Assembly: GCA_020216895.1 (NCBI GenBank)
Contig: JAIWOM010000124.1
Coordinates: forward strand, 1 to 5,261
Length of the DNA stretch: 5,261 nucleotides
Reading direction: 5' to 3'
Source: Microcella sp.
GTDB taxonomy: Bacteria > Actinomycetota > Actinomycetes > Actinomycetales > Microbacteriaceae
Each line of letters starts with the position of its first letter. Position 1 is the stretch's first letter. The translations under genes and the position numbers were made by a program. Under the pieces are notes generated by a model. That model was not told the DNA's origin. It ran no database searches and was given only the letters and a program-made list of their open reading frames with translations. Shown here one piece after another: positions 1 to 5,261 of this stretch.

Positions 1-1
1 G

Positions 2-349
2 GCGTCCGCGGCGAGCGCCGCGCCGACCAGCCCGGTCGCGGCCCCCGACCCCAGCGCCCCCGCCCGCAGGCTCGTCATCACCTCCGGCGCGAAGGAGGGG
101 CTCGAGCTGCCTCTCGACGGAGACCAGTTGACCATCGGCCGCTCTGCCGACTCGGGGCTGATCATCCGCGACGACTACACCTCGACCAACCACGCGCGGC
201 TCACCCTGCGCGACGGGGTCTGGACGATCGACGACCTCGGCTCGACGAACGGCACCTTCGTCAAGGGCAAGAAGATCACCAAGCCAACGCCGGTTCCGCT
301 CGGCACCCCGGTGAGCATCGGTACGACGACGTTCGAGCTGCGGCGGTAG
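2..349 (+). CDS. fhaB: FHA-domain phosphothreonine-binding protein FhaB, C-terminal part (5' end outside window)
   Basis: The reading frame is open from the left edge and gives the last 115 residues, ending at TAG 347-349. Fragment residues 1-22 are an Ala/Pro/Ser-rich linker. Residues from about 23 onward form a forkhead-associated domain, with G46-R47-S48, then S61 and H64 in DDYTSTNHARL, then the STNGT loop with N83-G84, and the closing strand GTTTFELRR at the very C-terminus. In this fold, Arg, Ser and Asn contact phosphothreonine peptides. The linker plus C-terminal FHA layout, and the position immediately before pstP, match actinobacterial FhaB (FipA in mycobacteria), a cytoplasmic adaptor read by PknA/PknB phosphorylation. 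The N-terminal region, usually small and globular, is missing. A TTG at 128 is not a real start because it lies inside the FHA fold. The domain is certain; the ortholog name rests on synteny. Confidence 0.93.
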   Translation, partial: ASAASAAPTSPVAAPDPSAPARRLVITSGAKEGLELPLDGDQLTIGRSADSGLIIRDDYTSTNHARLTLRDGVWTIDDLGSTNGTFVKGKKITKPTPVPLGTPVSIGTTTFELRR

Positions 350-353
350 GCGC

Positions 354-1592
354 ATGACGACGCTCTCGGCAGCGGCCTCGCACGTCGGCAAGGTGCGCGC
401 CAACAACCAGGATTCGGGCTACGCCGGAGAGCATCTGTTCGTCGTCGCCGATGGGATGGGCGGCCACGCGGGCGGCGATGTCGCCAGTGCGCTCGCCATC
501 CAGTCGATCGCTCACATCGACCGGCCCTTCGACACCGCCTCCGACGCTGCCGCGGCCCTGCGTGACGCCCTGCTGGAGGCGAACCAGGAGCTCGCCGAGA
601 CCGTCTTCGAGCATCCGGAGCTCGCCGGGATGGGCACCACCGTGAGCGGCTTCGTGCGCGTCGGCGACCGCCTCGCCCTCGCGCACATCGGCGACAGCCG
701 GGTCTACCGCTGGCGCGACGGCACGCTCACGCAGATGACGAAGGACCACACCTTCGTGCAGCGGCTCGTCGACAGCGGCCGCATCACCGCGGAGGAGGCC
801 GCCGTGCACCCGCGGCGCTCGGTGCTCATGCGGGTGCTCGGCGACGTCGAGCTCTCGCCGGAGATCGACGTCGAGGTGCTCGAGACCCGACCCGGCGACC
901 GCTGGGTGCTGTGCTCCGACGGGCTGAGCGGCTTCGTGGAGGAGGACCGCATCGGCGAGCTGCTCGACGAGAACCCTGACGCCGGTGCGGCCGTCGAGGC
1001 ACTCATCGAGGAGAGCCTCGATCACGGAGCGCCCGACAACGTGACGGTCATCGTCGTCGGCGTCGACGACACGCCCTCGAGCAGCGCGGGGCTGCCTCAG
1101 ACAGTCGGCTCGGCGTCGCGTCCGCTCAGCTACGTCTCGGCCACCCAGCGCCGCTCGGCGCGCCTTCCCGCCCTGCTGCTGCATCCGCTCACCCCCGTGA
1201 CCGATCCGGAGGACGAGTACTTCGAGCCCGAGTCGGAGGAGCTGCTCGCCGAGCTGCTCGCCGAGAACAAGCGCCGCAAGGTGCGGCGGCGCATCACCTG
1301 GTCGGTCGGGCTCGTGCTCATCGCATCCCTCATCGTCGGTGCTCTGGTCGCCGGATACCAGTGGACCCAGTCGCGCTACTTCGTCGGCGTCTCCGACGGC
1401 CAGGTGGCGGTGTTCCAGGGCGTCCAGCAGGGCTTCGGCCCCTTCTCGCTGTCGAGCGTGTACTTCGAGAGCGACATCGACATCGACGACCTCTCGCCGT
1501 TCAGCCGCGAGCGGGTCGAGTCGACCATCAACGCCCGCGACCTGCCCGAGGCGCTCTCGATCATCGATCGGTTGCAGGATGAGCTCGACTAG
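354..1592 (+). CDS. pstP: PP2C-family Ser/Thr protein phosphatase PstP, membrane-anchored
   Basis: This 412-residue protein is a metal-dependent phosphatase that reverses phosphorylation by the PknA/PknB kinases at the cytoplasmic face of the membrane. PP2C motifs appear in order: VRANNQDSGYAG (R15, D20), ADGMGGH (D33, G34), GMGTTVSG (92-99), AHIGDSRVYRW (D114), a flap region with KDHTFVQRLVDSG (130-142), CSDGLSGF (D189) and GAPDNVTVIVV (D228, N229). The metal-binding aspartates are all present, so it should be active. A linker (239-313) is acidic, then strongly basic just before the membrane (KRRKVRRR). One transmembrane helix spans about 314-335. The outside tail of about 75 residues starts TQSRYFVGV. 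Mycobacterial PstP is about 100 residues longer, so this is a short form. The ATG at 354 lies 4 nt after the fhaB stop, with a weak GGTAGG at 345-350. The end overlaps rodA by 14 nt. Confidence 0.96.
   Translation: MTTLSAAASHVGKVRANNQDSGYAGEHLFVVADGMGGHAGGDVASALAIQSIAHIDRPFDTASDAAAALRDALLEANQELAETVFEHPELAGMGTTVSGFVRVGDRLALAHIGDSRVYRWRDGTLTQMTKDHTFVQRLVDSGRITAEEAAVHPRRSVLMRVLGDVELSPEIDVEVLETRPGDRWVLCSDGLSGFVEEDRIGELLDENPDAGAAVEALIEESLDHGAPDNVTVIVVGVDDTPSSSAGLPQTVGSASRPLSYVSATQRRSARLPALLLHPLTPVTDPEDEYFEPESEELLAELLAENKRRKVRRRITWSVGLVLIASLIVGALVAGYQWTQSRYFVGVSDGQVAVFQGVQQGFGPFSLSSVYFESDIDIDDLSPFSRERVESTINARDLPEALSIIDRLQDELD
1239..1265 (+). repeat. Short tandem repeat inside pstP (12-nt unit, 2.25 copies)
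   Basis: The unit GAGCTGCTCGCC occurs twice in tandem (1239-1250, 1251-1262) followed by a partial GAG. It is in frame and encodes ELLA-ELLA-E (residues 296-304 of PstP), an acidic amphipathic segment between the phosphatase domain and the basic juxtamembrane stretch. It could lengthen or shorten by slippage without breaking the frame. It is most likely part of a helical linker. Confidence 0.7.
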
Positions 1593-3006
1593 GCCCGCCG
1601 ACCCCCGCGTGGGCGCGACCGTCGACCTCGGCGCCCCCCGGGCCACCATGACCGAGTCGATCACCATCCGGCTGCGCACTCCCGCGAAGCTGCGCAACCT
1701 CGAGCTGCTGCTGCTCCTGTTCGCGATCGGGGTGACCGGCGCCGCCGTCGCGCTCGTGCAGCTCGGTGCCATCGGCGAGCTGGACGGCACGATCATCGGC
1801 TACGGGGCGGGTCTCGGGATGCTCGCCCTGGGCATGCATGTGGTGCTGCGCATCACCGCCCCCGACGCCGACCCGTTCATCCTGCCGATCGCCGTGACCC
1901 TCAACGGGCTCGGCGTCGCCATGATCTACCGGCTCGACATCGCCGAGGGTCTGACCGGGTGGGAGAGCTACGGGATCCGCCAGATGGCGTGGACGGCGAT
2001 CGCCATGGCCATCGCCATCGCCACCCTTCTCATCGTGCGCAACCACCGCATCCTGGCCCGCTACCGCTACCTGGCGATGCTCGCCGGCATCGGCCTGCTG
2101 CTGCTGCCGATGCTGCCGGGCATCGGGCAGACGATCAATGGGGCCCGGCTGTGGGTCGACCTCGGCATCTTCTCGTTCCAGCCGGGCGAGATCGGCAAGA
2201 TCGCCCTCGCGGTCTTCTTCGCCGGCTATCTGGTGACCGCGCGCGAGTCGCTGTCGATGGTCGGCCGCACCGTGCTGGGCATGCGGCTGCCGCGCGGGCG
2301 CGACCTCGGCCCGATCCTCATCGTGTGGGTGGCGGCCATGGCCGTGCTGGTGTTCCAGCGCGACCTCGGAACCTCGCTGCTCTACTTCGGCCTCTTCCTC
2401 GTCATGCTCTACGTCGCGACGGCCCGTCTCAGCTGGGTCGTGCTCGGGCTGTCGCTGTTCGTCGGCGGAGCCCTCATCGCCAGCCAGACCCTCAGCTACG
2501 TCGGCGGCCGCTTCGCCGGCTGGCTCGGCGCCTTCGAGCAGGAGAACTACGAGGCCATCGGCGGCAGCTTCCAGCTCGTGCAGGGGATGTTCGGCCTCGC
2601 GAACGGCGGCCTCATCGGCACCGGGCTCGGGCAGGGCAGCCCCGACATCGTGCCGCTGGCCGAGAGCGACTTCATCATCGCCAGCCTCGGGGAGGAGCTC
2701 GGGCTCGTCGGCCTGTTCGCCATCCTCGGGCTGTACGTGCTGCTGGTCGCCCGCGGGTTCCGCATCGGGTTCAACGGCACCGACGACTTCGGGCGCCTCC
2801 TGGCCGTCGGCCTCGCGTTCATCGTCGCGCTGCAGGTCTTCGTCGTCATCGGCGGGGTGACGCGGGTGATCCCGCTCACCGGTCTCACCACCCCGTTCCT
2901 CGCCGCGGGGGGCTCGTCGCTCGTCGCCAACTGGATCATCGTCGCGCTCCTGCTGCGCCTCAGCGACACGGTGCGCAACCAGCCCCACCTGGTGGTGGAG
3001 GACTGA
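1579..3006 (+). CDS. rodA: SEDS-family peptidoglycan glycosyltransferase RodA (FtsW/RodA/SpoVE family)
   Basis: This polytopic membrane enzyme polymerises lipid II into glycan strands, paired with a class B PBP, here the adjacent pbpA. From ATG 1579 it is 475 residues, close to the roughly 470 of mycobacterial RodA. The first hydrophobic segment begins near residue 40 (LELLLLLFAIG), and about ten to twelve hydrophobic segments follow. Family motifs: NGARLWVDLGIFSFQPGEIGK (N187 to K207), FQRDLGTSLL (D262), ESDFIIASLGEELGLVG (D364, the position of the aspartate essential in characterised SEDS enzymes) and the C-terminal PLTGLTTPFLAAGGSSLV. Start choice: ATG 1579 overlaps pstP by 14 nt and fits coupling, but has no well-spaced Shine-Dalgarno sequence. 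ATG 1648 (452 residues) or GTG 1609 would remove only a polar N-terminus. The open frame continues upstream to 1339, but that part lies inside pstP and is not real. An FtsW assignment is unlikely given the pbpA-pknA context. Confidence 0.95.
   Translation: MSSTRPADPRVGATVDLGAPRATMTESITIRLRTPAKLRNLELLLLLFAIGVTGAAVALVQLGAIGELDGTIIGYGAGLGMLALGMHVVLRITAPDADPFILPIAVTLNGLGVAMIYRLDIAEGLTGWESYGIRQMAWTAIAMAIAIATLLIVRNHRILARYRYLAMLAGIGLLLLPMLPGIGQTINGARLWVDLGIFSFQPGEIGKIALAVFFAGYLVTARESLSMVGRTVLGMRLPRGRDLGPILIVWVAAMAVLVFQRDLGTSLLYFGLFLVMLYVATARLSWVVLGLSLFVGGALIASQTLSYVGGRFAGWLGAFEQENYEAIGGSFQLVQGMFGLANGGLIGTGLGQGSPDIVPLAESDFIIASLGEELGLVGLFAILGLYVLLVARGFRIGFNGTDDFGRLLAVGLAFIVALQVFVVIGGVTRVIPLTGLTTPFLAAGGSSLVANWIIVALLLRLSDTVRNQPHLVVED
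2997..3001 (+). promoter_or_regulatory. Shine-Dalgarno site for pbpA
   Basis: GGAGG lies 4 nt before the ATG at 3006, within the last codons of rodA. It is the clearest ribosome-binding site in the window. It fixes the pbpA start even though the open frame extends far upstream through rodA. Together with the TGATG stop/start fusion it supports translational coupling. Confidence 0.75.
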
Positions 3007-4463
3007 TGAACAAGGAGCTGCGGCGCGTCAGCGTGGTCACCCTCGCCATGTTCCTGGCGCTGTTCGTGTCGACGAGCGTGATCCAGGTGTTCGCCGTCGA
3101 CGAGCTGCGGGCCGACCCGCGCAACGTGCGCACCCTGTACGCGAGCTACTCCGCCGAGCGCGGGCCGATCCTCGTCGACGGCCGGCCGATCGCCGAATCG
3201 GTCGAGGCCCCCGAGTCGGTCTTCGCGTTTCTCCGGGTGTACTCGGAGCCCGCGCTCTACGCACCGGTGACCGGCTACTTCACCCTCAACCAGGGCAACA
3301 CCGGCATCGAGGGTGCCTACAACGACTTCCTGACCGGCACCGCCAACGAGCAGTTCCTCGACCAGCTCGGCGCCCTCGTCACCGGCCAGCGCCCGCGCGG
3401 CGCCGCCGTCGAGCTGACCATCGACCCCGTCGTGCAGCAGGCCGCGCGCGAGGCGATGGGCGACCTGAAGGGCGCGGTCGTCGCCATCGAACCCGCTACC
3501 GGCCGCATCCTGGCGATGGTCTCTACGCCGTCGTTCGACCCGAACCGGCTGTCGGCGCACGACACCGCGAGCGTCATCGAGGCCTACGAGCAGCTGCTCA
3601 ACGACCCCGATGACCCGCTCATCAATCGCACGATCAGCGGTGACCAGTACTTCCCCGGCTCGACGTTCAAGGTGCTCGTCGCCGCCGCCGCGATCGACTC
3701 GGGCCGGTTCACCGCCGAGTCCACGTTCCCGAACCCCGCCACCCTCGAGCTGCCCCTCAGCGAATCGGTCGTCCGCAACTCGACGCTCGGCCCCTGTGGC
3801 TCGGGCAGCACCGTGACCATCGCCACGGCCCTGCGGCTCAGCTGCAACATCCCGTTCGCCGAGCTCGGCCGGGCGCTGGGCGAGGAGACCCTCGCCGACT
3901 ACGCTGAGCGGTTCGGCTTCGGTGCCGAGCTGGAGGTGCCGATGGCGGTGACGCCCTCGCGGTTCCCGCGCGGTCTCGACGACGCCCAGCTGATGCTCTC
4001 GTCGTTCGGACAGTTCGACGTGCGCGTGACCCCGCTGCAGATGGCCATGGTCAACGCCGCGATCGCCAATGGAGGCAACCTGATGCAGCCCACCTTGCTC
4101 GACCGGATCATCGCGCCCGACCTGTCGATCATCCAGCAGCCGGAACCGACCCTGGTCGGCCAGCCGGTATCGCGCACGACGGCCGAGACCGTCACCCGAC
4201 TGATGGTCGACGCGGTCGCTAACGGCGTCGCGGGGAATGCCAGAATAGAAGGCGTCGACGTGGCCGGGAAGACCGGCACGGCCGAGAACGGCGGTGACGC
4301 GCCGTTCACGCTGTGGTTCACGGGTTTCGCTCCGGCCGACAACCCGCGGGTCGCCGTGGCGGTGGTCATCGAAGACGGAGGAGGGCTCGGCCAATCCGGG
4401 TCGAGCAACCAGATCGCGGCCCCCATCGGCAAGCGAGTACTTGAGGCGGTGCTGAGCAGATGA
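3006..4463 (+). CDS. pbpA: Class B penicillin-binding protein PbpA (peptidoglycan D,D-transpeptidase)
   Basis: This 485-residue enzyme cross-links peptidoglycan stem peptides outside the membrane and is the expected partner of the RodA polymerase encoded just upstream. An uncleaved signal anchor covers about residues 8-30 after MNKELRR. A short N-terminal module follows (about 31-130), including the [12 protein letters not shown] class B motif. The transpeptidase domain runs from about 140 to the end, with STFK (S219 nucleophile, K222), SCN (S279, N281) and KTGTAE (K422-T423-G424). All three active-site motifs are intact. The only two cysteines, C264 and C280, flank the SxN motif. There are no PASTA repeats, as expected for PbpA rather than PonA or the PASTA kinase. 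The ATG shares its A with the rodA stop and has GGAGG 4 nt upstream; the end overlaps pknA by 4 nt. In mycobacteria PbpA is needed for normal septation and is linked to PknB phosphorylation. That this applies here is inference. Confidence 0.96.
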   Translation: MNKELRRVSVVTLAMFLALFVSTSVIQVFAVDELRADPRNVRTLYASYSAERGPILVDGRPIAESVEAPESVFAFLRVYSEPALYAPVTGYFTLNQGNTGIEGAYNDFLTGTANEQFLDQLGALVTGQRPRGAAVELTIDPVVQQAAREAMGDLKGAVVAIEPATGRILAMVSTPSFDPNRLSAHDTASVIEAYEQLLNDPDDPLINRTISGDQYFPGSTFKVLVAAAAIDSGRFTAESTFPNPATLELPLSESVVRNSTLGPCGSGSTVTIATALRLSCNIPFAELGRALGEETLADYAERFGFGAELEVPMAVTPSRFPRGLDDAQLMLSSFGQFDVRVTPLQMAMVNAAIANGGNLMQPTLLDRIIAPDLSIIQQPEPTLVGQPVSRTTAETVTRLMVDAVANGVAGNARIEGVDVAGKTGTAENGGDAPFTLWFTGFAPADNPRVAVAVVIEDGGGLGQSGSSNQIAAPIGKRVLEAVLSR

Positions 4464-5261
4464 GACCGACCAGCGGGCTCACCTTCGGTGGGCGCTACCA
4501 GCTCCTCTCCCGGATCGCCATCGGCGGCATGGGCGAGGTCTGGCAGGCGACCGATCTCGTCATCGGCCGCACCGTCGCCATCAAGATCCTCAAGGACGAG
4601 TACATGGGCGACCCGGGGTTCCTCGAGCGCTTCCGCGCCGAGGCCCGCCACGCCGCTCTCGTCAACCACGAGGGCATCGCCAACGTCTACGACTACGGCG
4701 AGGAGGAGGGCAGCGCCTACCTCGTGATGGAGCTCGTCCCCGGCGAGGCGCTCTCGACGATCCTCGAGCGCGAGCGGGTGCTGCCCGCCGACCAGGTGCT
4801 CGACATCGTCGCGCAGACCGCGTCGGCGCTGCACGCGGCCCACCAGGCAGGTCTCGTCCACCGCGACATCAAGCCCGGCAACCTGCTGATCACGCCCGAC
4901 CGCCGCGTGAAGATCACCGACTTCGGCATCGCCCGCATCGCCGACCAGGTGCCCCTGACCGCGACCGGCCAGGTGATGGGGACGGTGCAGTACCTCTCGC
5001 CGGAGCAGGCGAGCGGGCATCCGGCCTCGCCGTCGACCGACATCTACTCGCTCGGCATCGTCGCCTACGAGGCGCTCGCCGGGCGCCGACCGTTCACGGG
5101 CGAGTCGCAGGTCGCGATCGCGATGGCGCAGATCAACGAGGCGCCGCCCGAGCTCCCGGTGACGGTGGCCGAGCCGGTCCGCAACCTGGTGTTCGCCGCC
5201 ATCGCGAAGAAGCCCGCAGAACGGCCCGCCTCGGCGCAGGCCTTCGCCCGCGCCGCGCAGG
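4460..5261 (+). CDS. pknA: Ser/Thr protein kinase PknA, N-terminal kinase domain (3' end outside window)
   Basis: A frame opens at ATG 4460, overlapping the pbpA stop in ATGA, and runs off the right edge after 267 complete codons. The visible part is a nearly complete Hanks-type kinase domain: glycine-rich loop [10 protein letters not shown] (19-28), VAIK with K42, helix C glutamate E61, hinge VMELVPGE (89-96), catalytic loop HRDIKPGN (D136, N141), DFG (D154), activation loop with T167 and T169 in [11 protein letters not shown], the P+1 region YLSPEQA, and the [13 protein letters not shown] helix F. Everything needed for activity is present. The activation-loop threonines align with autophosphorylation sites known in mycobacterial PknA. 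The transmembrane helix and outside tail lie beyond the window. PknA phosphorylates division and wall-synthesis proteins and is opposed by PstP, encoded upstream. No strong ribosome-binding site is seen, so translation is probably coupled to pbpA. PknB is an alternative, but PknB normally follows PknA in this locus. Confidence 0.94.
   Translation, partial: MRPTSGLTFGGRYQLLSRIAIGGMGEVWQATDLVIGRTVAIKILKDEYMGDPGFLERFRAEARHAALVNHEGIANVYDYGEEEGSAYLVMELVPGEALSTILERERVLPADQVLDIVAQTASALHAAHQAGLVHRDIKPGNLLITPDRRVKITDFGIARIADQVPLTATGQVMGTVQYLSPEQASGHPASPSTDIYSLGIVAYEALAGRRPFTGESQVAIAMAQINEAPPELPVTVAEPVRNLVFAAIAKKPAERPASAQAFARAAQ

Noticed and set aside
350..353. Possible promoter or terminator between fhaB and pstP
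   Set aside because: The gap is 4 nt and the flanking coding sequence shows no hairpin with a T-run or a recognisable -35/-10 pair.
1339..1578. Upstream extension of the rodA frame
   Set aside because: It lies wholly inside pstP, out of frame, with an Arg/Ser-rich product. PstP continues through a transmembrane helix and a plausible outside domain there.
1641..1650. GGCCACCATG resembles a eukaryotic Kozak start context
   Set aside because: Chance match in GC-rich bacterial DNA; the locus is plainly bacterial and Kozak context has no role there.
1996..2025. GCCATC-type short repeat in rodA
   Set aside because: It encodes alternating Ala/Ile in a transmembrane helix; codon bias for these residues explains it.
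1959..3005. Upstream extension of the pbpA frame as an N-terminal fusion to PbpA
   Set aside because: The translated extension is Arg/His/Pro-rich low-complexity sequence overlapping rodA in another frame. A GGAGG site and signal anchor fix the real start at 3006.
4488..4727. Small + strand open frame within pknA
   Set aside because: Its Ser/Arg/Ala-rich product has no motifs and it overlaps the kinase catalytic domain in a different frame.
276..5043. Long open frames on the minus strand (276-1796, 1561-2988, 2547-4394, 3899-5020 and smaller ones)
   Set aside because: Their products are rich in His, Arg, Gly, Asp and Ala with no recognisable domain, and they lie exactly opposite genes with strong family motifs. 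Long antisense frames are a normal by-product of GC-rich third codon positions.

Overview
The window is a compact, high-GC, single-strand (+) gene cluster with five protein-coding genes and essentially no intergenic DNA. Gene order and motifs identify it as the conserved actinobacterial cell-division and cell-wall signalling locus fhaB-pstP-rodA-pbpA-pknA, known in Mycobacterium, Corynebacterium, Streptomyces and Microbacteriaceae. The very high GC content, the GC-rich third codon positions and the small size of the PstP and PbpA products point to an actinobacterium. A Microbacteriaceae-like Micrococcales member is my guess, but the sequence alone does not fix genus or family.

Layout: (1) bases 2-349, the C-terminal part of an FHA-domain protein (FhaB), cut by the left edge. 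(2) 354-1592, PstP, a membrane-anchored PP2C-type Ser/Thr phosphatase. (3) 1579-3006 (possible later start at 1648), a RodA/FtsW-type SEDS peptidoglycan polymerase. (4) 3006-4463, PbpA, a class B penicillin-binding transpeptidase. (5) 4460-5261, the nearly complete kinase domain of PknA, a Ser/Thr protein kinase, cut by the right edge. Junctions are a 4-nt gap, a 14-nt overlap, a 1-nt overlap (TGATG) and a 4-nt overlap (ATGA). This indicates one polycistronic, translationally coupled transcription unit. I see no promoter, terminator, RNA gene, mobile element or CRISPR array.

Working together: RodA polymerises glycan strands from lipid II and PbpA cross-links them, a standard SEDS/bPBP pair. 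PknA phosphorylates targets in the division and wall-synthesis machinery, PstP removes those phosphates, and FhaB is expected to read phosphothreonine marks through its FHA domain. By synteny, a second FHA gene (fhaA) is expected left of the window and pknB (PASTA kinase) right of it; neither is visible here.

I found no evidence of a new biological system. The observations below are modest: coupling of the genes, an ambiguous rodA start, a cysteine pair flanking the PbpA active site, a non-canonical glycine-rich loop in PknA, a short PstP with an acidic juxtamembrane repeat, and a rare-codon AT-richer patch inside pbpA.
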